A DNA stretch of 39,090 nt from Candidatus Altimarinota bacterium (GTDB lineage: Bacteria; Patescibacteriota; Gracilibacteria; UBA1369; LOWO2-01-FULL-3), in contig JAESSS010000018.1 in assembly GCA_016763975.1 (NCBI GenBank), positions 1-39,090 of the forward strand, read 5' to 3'. The notes under the pieces are model-generated. The model saw only the letters and a list, made by a program, of their open reading frames with translations. It had not been told where the DNA came from and ran no database searches. Positions 16,383-23,123 of this stretch are shown in pieces. Within the stretch, counting starts at the first letter, position 1. Each line of letters begins with the position of its first letter. The position numbers and the translations under genes are program-made.

Positions 16383-16736
16383 GGGCCTGTAGCTCAGCTG
16401 GTTAGAGCAGTCGGCTTAAAGAAGAGAGGCTAAGTCAATTCGATACGCCTCAATATCATTGGGCTGCTTAGAGAGCAATTTCTAAGTGATCATCTGTCAA
16501 ATTCGGGGAACGCTAAGTCCATTATGGATATGCCAATCCCGAGCCAAGCGCTTTGCGTAATTTATGCAAAATGAAGGTGTAGAGACTAGACGGCAGACTC
16601 CCCTTTCTGTAAGGGCGGCATTAATGCCGCAGGGGATGAAGGGATAGTCCAGCTTACAAACTCGAAAGATGCTATGAAAATAGTAGTGAGACGCATAACC
16701 GATTTGTCCCTGGTTCAAGTCCAGGCAGGCCCACCA
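16383..16736 (+). tRNA. tRNA-Ile(CAU) interrupted by a group I intron
   Basis: The exons are 16383-16416 and 16694-16736. Joined they give a perfect 7-bp acceptor stem (GGGCCTG/CAGGCCC), A73 and an encoded CCA. The D arm is GCTC-AGCTGGTTA-GAGC, the anticodon arm GTCGG-CTCATAA-CCGAT, and the T arm CCTGG-TTCAAGT-CCAGG. The anticodon is CAU. The sequence around it closely matches the minor isoleucine tRNA, which needs lysidine at C34 to read AUA; initiator tRNA features (mismatched first pair, three G:C pairs in the anticodon stem) are absent. The intron sits between U33 and C34. Splicing is required before the tRNA can work. Confidence 0.93.
16417..16693 (+). other. Group I self-splicing intron in tRNA-Ile
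   Basis: 277 nt with no reading frame for a homing endonuclease. The 5' exon ends in U and the intron ends in G, as group I introns require. Internal guide GGCT at 16428-16431 pairs with exon GGCT, giving the U.G at the splice site. Core elements: P (AAATTCGGGGAACGC, 16499-16513), Q (CCAATCCCGAGCC, from 16533), R (GTAGAGACTAGACGG, 16579-16593) and S (GGGATAGTCC, 16641-16650). P4 pairs TCGGG with CCCGA, and P7 pairs GACTA with TAGTC. CCCTT/AAGGG near 16600 forms P8. Subgroup IC3-like is likely from the tRNA location but not proven. Confidence 0.93.
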
Positions 16737-16779
16737 TCTTGACTAAATCACCCTTTCTCTATTTACTGTGCTCAAAATT

Positions 16780-17415
16780 ATGCGTACATCTCTAGAAAAA
16801 TCAGATTTCAATCGAGAAGGAGTTTCGCCGGACAAGGTGCGCCATTATTATCGAGTGCTCTTTTTGGGGGTGACGAGGGAGGCAGATGCGTATTTGGATG
16901 AATTTATTGATTTTGATATTCAGAGATTACAGGAACTGACCGGCAAAGTGATTTCGGCTATTTTGCTGGATATTGATGCCTGTATTGCGCCTGCTTATGA
17001 TGATATTTTAAAAAAGAATCTGGATAAAATTGATCAGCTGAGAGCGGATGGAATTGGCATTGGTATTTGTTCTAATTGCAAAGCTATGGAGCGCCTTAAT
17101 CCATTGATTGAGCGTGGCATACCAATTTATTCTGGAAAGAGATCCAAACCTTCTGCAGATGTATTTTTAGATGCATGTACGGAATTTGGTTTTGAGCCAA
17201 GCACAACTTGGATGGTGGGGGAAAATCCGACTACCGATGGTGGTGCGGTTTCTGTACTTGGTGGCATGGCCTTTGTGAAACCAATACCGGCGGGTGGCAA
17301 GGATCTTGGTTTAAAGAAAAAGATTATGTTGCCGGTGCAGATGGCCTTGAGGAGAATTGCTATTTGGAGGACAGTGATTGGGAATTCAGATATTATCAGG
17401 TCTGAAAAATCATGA
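16780..17415 (+). CDS. HAD-like phosphatase family protein
   Basis: The core after about residue 58 follows the HAD fold: motif I LLDIDACIAP with the nucleophile pair Asp64/Asp66, motif II GICSN, motif III KPSADVFLDA, and motif IV near GENPTTDGGAV, where the usual GDN or GDQ is GEN. This looks like the YqeG/HAD-IIIA group; the Glu change may alter metal binding. A GTG at 16768 is open in frame, but the ATG at 16780 is the more likely start (211 aa). The stop TGA overlaps the ATG of a truncated glycosyltransferase start (ATGA), showing that this gene was once coupled to the glycosyltransferase now at 18597. Confidence 0.75.
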   Translation: MRTSLEKSDFNREGVSPDKVRHYYRVLFLGVTREADAYLDEFIDFDIQRLQELTGKVISAILLDIDACIAPAYDDILKKNLDKIDQLRADGIGIGICSNCKAMERLNPLIERGIPIYSGKRSKPSADVFLDACTEFGFEPSTTWMVGENPTTDGGAVSVLGGMAFVKPIPAGGKDLGLKKKIMLPVQMALRRIAIWRTVIGNSDIIRSEKS

Positions 17416-17417
17416 AT

Positions 17418-17460
17418 ACTCCCCCACTAATTAGCATTCTGATGCCGATGAAAGATGCGG
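17418..17460 (+). repeat. 43-bp direct repeat, left copy
   Basis: Exactly identical to 18603-18645. The two copies bound a segment with a promoter and one gene of unknown function. Confidence 0.95.
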
Positions 17461-17480
17461 CAGCAAGAATACTCACCGCG

Positions 17481-17508
17481 TTGACTAAATTTAAAAGTTA
17501 TATATTAT
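17481..17508 (+). promoter_or_regulatory. Promoter inside the repeat-flanked cassette
   Basis: TTGACT, 16-bp spacer, TATTAT; predicted start near 17515, about 20 nt before the ATG at 17535. The cassette therefore brings its own promoter. Confidence 0.65.
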
Positions 17509-17534
17509 TCGGAGCGAAATAATTATCACTTCGA

Positions 17535-18587
17535 ATGGAAACAATAGATACACAACAGTCAGCTGAGATGTTAGAGGCGAGTGCTACTTTGACCAGAAAT
17601 CTGGTTTTTATGGCTGAAGTTGACTATGTGTATGCGACATTGCATGACTTGATTGTAAATGTAAGAAAGGCGCTTCAGTCAGGTCTTATAGATGAGGAAG
17701 CTGGATTTATTGATGTACTCAATGAGGGAATTCGTTCTAATGCTCAATATTATTCAGGTTTGATAGATTTTGATCTACGTACAAAAAGTGGAGCAGATTA
17801 TATTGCAAACTTGCCATCTACGGTAAAAGAACAAGAGACACCAACTGTTGAGAATGTACCTAATTTGAGAATGCCCGAACTTTTATCAGGTGAATATGTG
17901 AATTGGAGACAGAAGGTAGAACAATACTTTCAAGATGTAGTTGCTCGGGATGCGGAGGCACTACTAAGCAAAATTGATTATATCGCAAGAAGGCAAAGGA
18001 TCGCCGAGCAGGCAGCGGAGTTTATGCTCCCAAACGGAGACAATATAGTGGTAGATGGTCAGTTTGATTTAGCTAGAGAAATAAACTTATTAATAAATGG
18101 GACCGAGCTACAATTGAGTGTGATTCTATCAAAACGGAGGAGTGATGGGTCTATATATTTTTCTGGCTGCCCCAGTCGAGCTCTGTCAAGATCAGAGATT
18201 GCTTGCTCCGATGAGCAAAATTTACTAACAATGTTTGAGTCTGCCAAAGAGGTTTTTGAATCTGCAATAAAACGGAAAAGTGCATATGGAAAGAATATAG
18301 GTCGGAGAGAGACTTCAGAAAGTGTTGAGTTGGAAATTTTTGGACAAAAGGTCTTACTGTCAGATGAGTTTAGTCATGCGGTAGATATCTATGGAGATCT
18401 ACCCTACTATGAATTTGAAATAGCCTCATTTGGGGCCCCTTCACTCCAAGCTGTGAGGGATGCCTTCTGGGATAATCCTGAGCAGTTTTTTGTTTATATT
18501 ATGGAAGGTTTGCTGAGGATTTGGGAAGTCTCGATGGAGGCCAGTCTCAGCGAAGAGACCGTAGAAAGTAGAGTTTTTGAGGTTTAA
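17535..18587 (+). CDS. Cassette protein of unknown function (350 aa)
   Basis: Not recognised. Acidic, largely helical and soluble, with no signal peptide or membrane segment. A middle part (about residues 180-230) looks more beta-rich and ends near FSGCPSRALSRSE. The C terminus contains VRDAFWDNPEQFFVYIM, loosely like the ends of the two membrane proteins at 7245 and 10743. It is the only gene between the two copies of the 43-bp repeat and has its own promoter, which suggests it was inserted between the HAD gene and the glycosyltransferase. No recombinase lies nearby. Confidence 0.75.
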   Translation: METIDTQQSAEMLEASATLTRNLVFMAEVDYVYATLHDLIVNVRKALQSGLIDEEAGFIDVLNEGIRSNAQYYSGLIDFDLRTKSGADYIANLPSTVKEQETPTVENVPNLRMPELLSGEYVNWRQKVEQYFQDVVARDAEALLSKIDYIARRQRIAEQAAEFMLPNGDNIVVDGQFDLAREINLLINGTELQLSVILSKRRSDGSIYFSGCPSRALSRSEIACSDEQNLLTMFESAKEVFESAIKRKSAYGKNIGRRETSESVELEIFGQKVLLSDEFSHAVDIYGDLPYYEFEIASFGAPSLQAVRDAFWDNPEQFFVYIMEGLLRIWEVSMEASLSEETVESRVFEV

Positions 18588-18596
18588 CTTCCCTCC

Positions 18597-19550
18597 ATGC
18601 CAACTCCCCCACTAATTAGCATTCTGATGCCGATGAAAGATGCGGGTTTGTTTTTGCGAGCTTGTTTAGATTCGATTTTGGGACAAAGTGAGGAGAATTG
18701 GGAATTGATTGTGGTTAATGATCATTCTAGTGATAATAGTGGGGAGATTTTGAGAGAGTTTGAAGATCCGCGGATTAGAGTTTTTGAAAATAATGGCCAG
18801 GGCATTATTCCTGCTTTGCGTTTGGCTTTGTCGGAGAGTGCTGGAGAGTTGGTGACGCGCATGGATGCGGATGATTTGATGAAGGTGGGCAAGTTGGCCA
18901 GTATGAAAAATGATCTCGTGCGTGAGGGCCGAGGGCATGTGGCGCTTGGTTTGGTGGAATATATTTGTGAGGGGGAGGGTTTTCGCAAATATGCGCAATG
19001 GTTGAATGTTTTGACGAGGGAGGGGCGGAATTTTGAGGAGATTTACAAGGAATGTGTGATTCCATCACCTTGTTGGATGCTGTGGAGAGAGGATTTAGAG
19101 GGATGTGGGGCTTTTGGGCGGGATGTCTATCCAGAGGACTATGATTTGTGTTTTCGCTTCCGTGAGAGGGGTCTGAAGTGCATTGCTTGTGATGAGGTTT
19201 TGCATGTGTGGCGAGATCATCCTGATCGAGCCTCTCGTAATGATGAAAATTATGCGGACAATCGCTTTTTGGATTTGAAGTTGGATTATTTTCTTAAATT
19301 TGAAAGTGGAGGCGAGTTGCTTTTGTGGGGTGCCGGTAGAAAGGGGAAATTATTGGCGGCGGATTTGGTGAAGCGAAAAGTGGATTTTCGATGGCTTTGT
19401 AATAATAAAAAGAAGATTGGTCGTGAGATTGGAGGCAAAGTTCTTGAGGATTGTGCTGTGGTGAATTCACTTCCTGATGCACGGGTGATTGTGGCTGTGG
19501 CAGGCGAGGCTCAGGAAGAAATAGATCAGAATTATTTCTTTTTCTGTTAG
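18597..19550 (+). CDS. Family 2 glycosyltransferase with C-terminal Rossmann-like domain
   Basis: Transfers a sugar from a nucleotide donor, probably to a cell-surface polymer. The N terminus PPLISILMPMKDAGLFLRA and ELIVVNDHSSDNSGEIL match the GT2 (GT-A) fold. The metal-binding D-x-D is RMDADD with Asp90/Asp92. YPEDYDLCFRFRERG supplies the ED catalytic-base region. After about residue 235 an extra domain begins with LLLWGAGRKGKLLAADLVKR, a Rossmann-like nucleotide-binding loop found at the end of some surface-polysaccharide glycosyltransferases. The start is supported by the conserved N terminus. It begins 9 nt after the cassette gene, but its original partner was probably the HAD gene upstream. 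Confidence 0.88.
   Translation: MPTPPLISILMPMKDAGLFLRACLDSILGQSEENWELIVVNDHSSDNSGEILREFEDPRIRVFENNGQGIIPALRLALSESAGELVTRMDADDLMKVGKLASMKNDLVREGRGHVALGLVEYICEGEGFRKYAQWLNVLTREGRNFEEIYKECVIPSPCWMLWREDLEGCGAFGRDVYPEDYDLCFRFRERGLKCIACDEVLHVWRDHPDRASRNDENYADNRFLDLKLDYFLKFESGGELLLWGAGRKGKLLAADLVKRKVDFRWLCNNKKKIGREIGGKVLEDCAVVNSLPDARVIVAVAGEAQEEIDQNYFFFC
18603..18645 (+). repeat. 43-bp direct repeat, right copy
   Basis: Second copy of 17418-17460; here it encodes the real N terminus of the glycosyltransferase. The codon just before the repeat differs (CCA here, AAT in the left copy). Confidence 0.95.
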
Positions 19551-19551
19551 C

Positions 19552-19589
19552 TTGTGTTAAGTTTGGTTCTTAAATTTAACCAAACACAA
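19552..19589 (+). other. Inverted repeat directly before a start codon
   Basis: TTGTG and TTTGGTT on the left pair with AACCAAA and CACAA on the right (9-nt loop, 5-nt bulge). It starts 2 nt after the glycosyltransferase stop and ends 1 nt before the next ATG. It could be a terminator or a translation-blocking hairpin; there is no T-tract. Confidence 0.6.
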
Positions 19590-19590
19590 T

Positions 19591-20172
19591 ATGGCTGTAA
19601 GAACCCTTGATCAAAGTGAAGCTGCTCGACAACCTATTGAGAATGAAGCTCTTGGGATGAAGGCTCTTGAGATTTTGGAAGCAGAACTTTGGGAAGCGAT
19701 GAAGGCAGGATTGAAGGAGGAAGGCCAAGAGCCAATGGGTGAGATAACTAGAGAAATTGCTAGAGGGGCTTTCGAAGCTATGGGGCAAGATGCTAGTGAA
19801 GAAAAAATTGATGAAGTCATGACAAAAGAGGTTGAGATTGATGATGTTGATATTAAATGGAATCTAGCTTCTCTTGCTTCAGAGCTAAGGGATGCTTGGA
19901 AAAAGCACTTTTTCCAAGCTGCTAGAAATGGAGACGTTTTGGGAGCTGATTTGGTTCCGGATAGTTTTGTAACTGCTCCTGGTCAGGAATTAGAAGACTT
20001 TGTTGCTAATTCCCCAATGGCTGATGAATTGAGTGAGGATTTATTGAGAAAGGTGGCAGCGGGAATGGCTGCTGAAGTGAAGGATAGGCTTCTGGCTGGA
20101 GATTCTGCTGTTTTTGGAATAGTGCTTGAGGATCTTGGTGACGGAACTTTTAAATTAAACATGAAAGCATAG
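19591..20172 (+). CDS. Acidic helical protein of unknown function (193 aa)
   Basis: Not recognised. Strongly acidic and almost entirely helical, with EAELWEAMKAGLKEEGQEP early and LRKVAAGMAAEVKDRLLAG late. There is no signal peptide, no membrane segment and no Cys. The last 25 residues (AVFGIVLEDLGDGTFKL) look like a small beta hairpin. The start ATG directly follows an inverted repeat, and a second inverted repeat follows the gene, so it is expressed separately from its neighbours. Confidence 0.75.
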   Translation: MAVRTLDQSEAARQPIENEALGMKALEILEAELWEAMKAGLKEEGQEPMGEITREIARGAFEAMGQDASEEKIDEVMTKEVEIDDVDIKWNLASLASELRDAWKKHFFQAARNGDVLGADLVPDSFVTAPGQELEDFVANSPMADELSEDLLRKVAAGMAAEVKDRLLAGDSAVFGIVLEDLGDGTFKLNMKA

Positions 20173-20186
20173 GTGTGACATTGTGA

Positions 20187-20226
20187 TTGAATAATTGTAG
20201 AATGTTTGCGTTCTATAATTATTCAA
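20187..20226 (+). promoter_or_regulatory. 16-bp inverted repeat overlapping a -10 box and touching a start codon
   Basis: Arms TTGAATAATTGTAGAA and TTCTATAATTATTCAA (one G.T pair) with an 8-nt loop. The right arm contains TATAAT (20214-20219), 8 nt before the ATG at 20228, which would give a leaderless mRNA. It could be an operator over the promoter, a terminator for the upstream gene, or both. Confidence 0.65.
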
Positions 20227-20227
20227 C

Positions 20228-21535
20228 ATGTCTAAAAAACCAAAAAAGACTCAGGAGAAGCTCGAAGAGAAGTCAGCCAAAGTGGAGGAAGAAGAGCAGT
20301 TGGTTCCGGTGAAAAAGCTAAACAAGGAAGAACAGGAAATGCTAGATGTGAAGAAGGAAATAAGCAAAGAGGACAAGGAAGAAAAGTCTGAGGGCAGCGG
20401 ATACAATGCCTTTTTGGCTGTGGTGGCTATTGCGGTGGTAGCGGCTTTGGGTATGTATTATCTTTTGACCAGTTTGGGAGGTGTTTCTAGTATTGTGGAG
20501 GTGGAAGAGGAGATTTTGACAGTTATTTATAGTAAAGAACTGAGGTCAGATAGTACTGAGGGTAGGAGTTTTCCTACTTTGCAAATTTTGAAGAGAGTTG
20601 GTGATGAGGCGCCGGTGGTTTTGGTGGAGGAAATTGGGGGTGTGGGTGAATATCCGAATTTTTTCCGTTTGGGACCTGACAACAAAAAGCTTTATGGAAG
20701 TTTGGAGTCCAAACTCGTGGTAATTGATTTGGAAGAAGGTGGTTATGAAGAAATTTTCACTCCAAATAAACAAGTGATGGATATTGATTTTTATGACGAT
20801 GGCAAAATGATCATTTGGGATCAGATTTACGCTTCACAGGATTTTGAATATTTTGTACATGAATATGATTTGGCTAGCGCTGAAGTAAAAGTTTTGCAAA
20901 GTGGAAATACCGAAGACAAATATCTTTTTCTCGGGGGCAAAAATGGCAATACCCTATTGTTGAATCAAGCGATGGGAGAGGCTTCTTCTCCTTGGACTAT
21001 GGATTTGGCAAATGGTGAGCTACAGAAGGTGGCTGATCCCGCGCTATTCGTCTCATTTTCTAGAACCGGTAAATATCTAACAATTCCGGATCAAGATGTG
21101 GTGGATATCTGTAATGATTTTATGGGTAGTTCTGTCAGTAGCTTTGCGGTGGCAAATGTGTCAGATGCTGAACATATTTTGAGTTTTGGTAAGGACGGAT
21201 TGGCTCTGTCTAATTTTTGGTTAAAAGCTGATGATAGTGAGATTGTTTACGCTACTCAGCCGGTGATGAAGGAACGTGAAGGCGAAGAATATGAGGATAG
21301 GACGAATCGATGTGCGGTTTTTAATCCTAAACGAACTTTTTATAAACAAAGTTTGAGTGCCGGATCTGAGCCGGAATTGGTGAAAAATCCAGATGACATC
21401 TATGAAGAATGGAATCCAGGGAAATTGCGAATCACCGGTGGCAAAGACGATACTGGCCTGACTTGGGTGTATTTCTACAGAGGCAAAGTAATCTTTGATC
21501 CGATTGGGAAATACCTGATCTCGGTTTATAAGTAG
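20228..21535 (+). CDS. Membrane-anchored protein with beta-propeller-like extracellular domain
   Basis: A Lys/Glu-rich cytoplasmic tail (residues 1-57) is followed by one membrane segment (about 59-83, FLAVVAIAVVAALGMYYLL). About 350 residues of beta-rich sequence follow, with repeating strand units such as FRLGPDNKKLYGSLESKLV, MDIDFYDDGKMIIWD and FSRTGKYLTIPDQD. These recall the blades of TolB/WD-type propellers, where each blade has a polar turn followed by a hydrophobic strand. No catalytic motif is visible. Probably an exported, membrane-tethered binding protein; the propeller assignment comes from pattern only. The next gene, hflX, converges with only 2 bp between stops. Confidence 0.7.
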   Translation: MSKKPKKTQEKLEEKSAKVEEEEQLVPVKKLNKEEQEMLDVKKEISKEDKEEKSEGSGYNAFLAVVAIAVVAALGMYYLLTSLGGVSSIVEVEEEILTVIYSKELRSDSTEGRSFPTLQILKRVGDEAPVVLVEEIGGVGEYPNFFRLGPDNKKLYGSLESKLVVIDLEEGGYEEIFTPNKQVMDIDFYDDGKMIIWDQIYASQDFEYFVHEYDLASAEVKVLQSGNTEDKYLFLGGKNGNTLLLNQAMGEASSPWTMDLANGELQKVADPALFVSFSRTGKYLTIPDQDVVDICNDFMGSSVSSFAVANVSDAEHILSFGKDGLALSNFWLKADDSEIVYATQPVMKEREGEEYEDRTNRCAVFNPKRTFYKQSLSAGSEPELVKNPDDIYEEWNPGKLRITGGKDDTGLTWVYFYRGKVIFDPIGKYLISVYK

Positions 21536-21537
21536 CC

Positions 21538-22794
21538 CTAGATCTTAGCCAGTACAGCTTCGATTAACTTGTCTAAGTTCATTTTTTCGTGAGCTGAAAC
21601 GAAGACTGGAGAGAATTCCTGGTATTGGTTGCGGAGTTCTTGGGGAGTGGAGGCGGATTCCCTCATATCTCCACGTTTATTTGTGTCTTCGACATGCCAT
21701 CCCAGGGCGCGGGCAGTTTCCGGACCAGCCCTCATCATGCTAAGACATTTAATTTTGACCTTTTTTTCTGATTCAATATATTTAACCACATCAATTTTAT
21801 CAAAAACGTAGAGTTTCGGTTTATCATTTAAGCCTAATTGCTCAATAATTTCCTCCACAACTTTGATCTTGTAGTGAATATCCGGATCTGAGAGGTCGAT
21901 AACGTGTAGAAGCAAATCTGCATCGACCGTTTCGGCGAGAGTGGACTTAAAGGCTTTGATCAGTTCAGGAGGCAGGTTCTGGATAAATCCAATAGTATCG
22001 GAAACAAGCAGCTCTGTGCCGGGTTGGTATTTGCCATCTTTGAGGCCGTTACTACCTTCGATGAAGAGTTTGCCGACCCTGGTGTCCAAAGTGGCAAAAA
22101 GGGCGTCAGCAACGTAAACTTCTTTTTTTGTCAGTGAATTAAGGAGTGAGCTCTTGCCAGCGTTGGTGTAGCCGACCAATGCCATTGTTTTGAGATTATT
22201 ACGGCGACGACGTTTGCGGTGGCCTGCATGAATGGTGTCGTAATGTTTTAGTTTGTCCAAAATCTTTAATTCTTGGCGTCGGAGATGGCGTTTCATCAGC
22301 TCAACGTTACTTTCTCCCTGACCTGCACGCAAACCGACTGCTCCAGCCTGACGCATCAATTCTGAACCCATACCAAAAATACGTGGTCCCATGTGACGAA
22401 TAGAAGCGAGGGCGATTTGGAGTTTGGCCTCAGTACTTTCGGCATGTTTACCAAAAATCTTCAAAATTAAATCGATACGATCCCAAACTTTCACATTTTG
22501 GTCACGAAAAATTTCACTAAGTTCATAAACTTGGCGCGGCTTTAGAATGTTGTTAACAATGAGCAGGTCTACATTGTTTTCTTCGGCCATTTCTTGGATT
22601 TCTTTTACTTTGCCTTTGCCAATATAGGTTCTGTAGTCGGGCAATCCCTTTTTCTGAATAGTTTTTAAAACCACCACTCCCCCATAGGTAGCAACCAGCT
22701 TTTCTACCTCCTCCAAGCGCTTCTCGGCCTCTACCTTGTCCATCTTGGTATCGATGACATCCACCAGAATTGTACGCAATCTTTTCGTCTTCAT
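21538..22794 (-). CDS. hflX: GTPase HflX
   Basis: Ribosome-associated GTPase that splits stalled or hibernating ribosomes. The N-terminal HflX domain ends in the Gly-rich stretch GMGSELMRQAGAVGLRAGQGE, followed by the basic helix RHLRRQELKILDKL. The G domain has P-loop GYTNAGKSSL (about 208-217), G2 TLDTRVGKL and G3 DTIGFIQNLP. The G4 position reads FDKID where most members have NKxD, an unusual base-specificity residue. At 418 aa it is a normal length. The -10 element sits 6 nt before the ATG, so the mRNA is probably leaderless. Confidence 0.94.
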   Translation of the reverse strand: MKTKRLRTILVDVIDTKMDKVEAEKRLEEVEKLVATYGGVVVLKTIQKKGLPDYRTYIGKGKVKEIQEMAEENNVDLLIVNNILKPRQVYELSEIFRDQNVKVWDRIDLILKIFGKHAESTEAKLQIALASIRHMGPRIFGMGSELMRQAGAVGLRAGQGESNVELMKRHLRRQELKILDKLKHYDTIHAGHRKRRRRNNLKTMALVGYTNAGKSSLLNSLTKKEVYVADALFATLDTRVGKLFIEGSNGLKDGKYQPGTELLVSDTIGFIQNLPPELIKAFKSTLAETVDADLLLHVIDLSDPDIHYKIKVVEEIIEQLGLNDKPKLYVFDKIDVVKYIESEKKVKIKCLSMMRAGPETARALGWHVEDTNKRGDMRESASTPQELRNQYQEFSPVFVSAHEKMNLDKLIEAVLAKI

Positions 22795-22800
22795 GGTTTT

Positions 22801-22828
22801 ATAGTAGTGCTTCTTGCCTAAAAAGCAA
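22801..22828 (-). promoter_or_regulatory. hflX promoter, predicted leaderless
   Basis: On the minus strand TTGCTT, 16-bp spacer, TACTAT, then 6 nt to the ATG, placing the RNA start at or next to the start codon. The same TTGCTT-16 layout occurs before the S-layer gene at 25942. Confidence 0.5.
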
Positions 22829-22870
22829 AATTAGACTAGTATTCGTGCATACAATTTAACCTCATTTTGT

Positions 22871-23056
22871 ATGAAAGATTGTTCTCCTTGTAAAAAGGTA
22901 CTACCTCTATTGCTTTCACTAACAGGTCTTTTCCTCCTTTTGGGGAACCTGGGAGTAATCACTGGCGGTTTTGCAGAATTCGTAATGATGTGGTGGCCAG
23001 CTACACTTCTAATCATGGGATTAGCTATGTTCTGCCCATGTCACGGCAAATCTTAA
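22871..23056 (+). CDS. Small membrane protein with LiaI/LiaF-like (DUF5668-type) segment
   Basis: A 61-aa protein with two membrane helices. LSLTGLFLLLGNLGVI is followed by WWPATLLIMGLAMF, the Leu-rich helix plus W-WP turn typical of the LiaI-LiaF-like transmembrane region seen in envelope-stress sensors. Both ends carry Cys pairs (CSPCKK at the start, CPCHGK at the end) that could bind metal or form disulfides. A strong terminator 15 nt after the stop supports it as a real one-gene unit. Confidence 0.7.
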   Translation: MKDCSPCKKVLPLLLSLTGLFLLLGNLGVITGGFAEFVMMWWPATLLIMGLAMFCPCHGKS

Positions 23057-23071
23057 TCGATTGCTTTTGAG

Positions 23072-23106
23072 AGGCTGTCCTTCATTCACTTGAAGGCAGC
23101 CTTTTT
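23072..23106 (+). terminator. Terminator after the small membrane protein gene
   Basis: 12-bp stem AGGCTG-t-CCTTCA with TGAAGG-CAGCCT (one bulged T), a 6-nt loop and a run of five T residues. Confidence 0.9.
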
Positions 23107-23117
23107 CTGTGTATAAT
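23090..23117 (+). promoter_or_regulatory. Promoter of the O-antigen-ligase-like gene, predicted leaderless
   Basis: TTGAAG, 16-bp spacer, TATAAT (23112-23117), then 6 nt to the ATG at 23124. The -35 lies inside the preceding terminator stem. An in-frame GTG at 23109 lies upstream of and inside the promoter, so it cannot be the start of this transcript. Confidence 0.65.
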
Positions 23118-23123
23118 TGCGCC

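Larger units (their letters stand above)
17412..17522 (+). pseudogene. Truncated copy of the glycosyltransferase 5' end
   Basis: ATG at 17412 followed by 15 codons nearly identical to the start of the glycosyltransferase at 18597 (both read TPPLISILMPMKDA). Identity then stops abruptly at 17460, and an unrelated tail runs to a TAA at 17520-17522. It keeps the ATGA overlap with the HAD gene. It looks like the severed original start of the glycosyltransferase gene. Confidence 0.75.

Noticed and set aside
16383-16736. tRNA-Met or tRNA-Ile(UAU) reading of the interrupted tRNA
   Set aside because: UAU would require an intron ending in C, against the group I rule of a terminal G. The acceptor and arm sequences match minor tRNA-Ile, not elongator or initiator Met.
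23109-23123. GTG start for the O-antigen-ligase-like protein
   Set aside because: It lies upstream of and inside the -10 region (TATAAT at 23112-23117); the ATG at 23124 fits.
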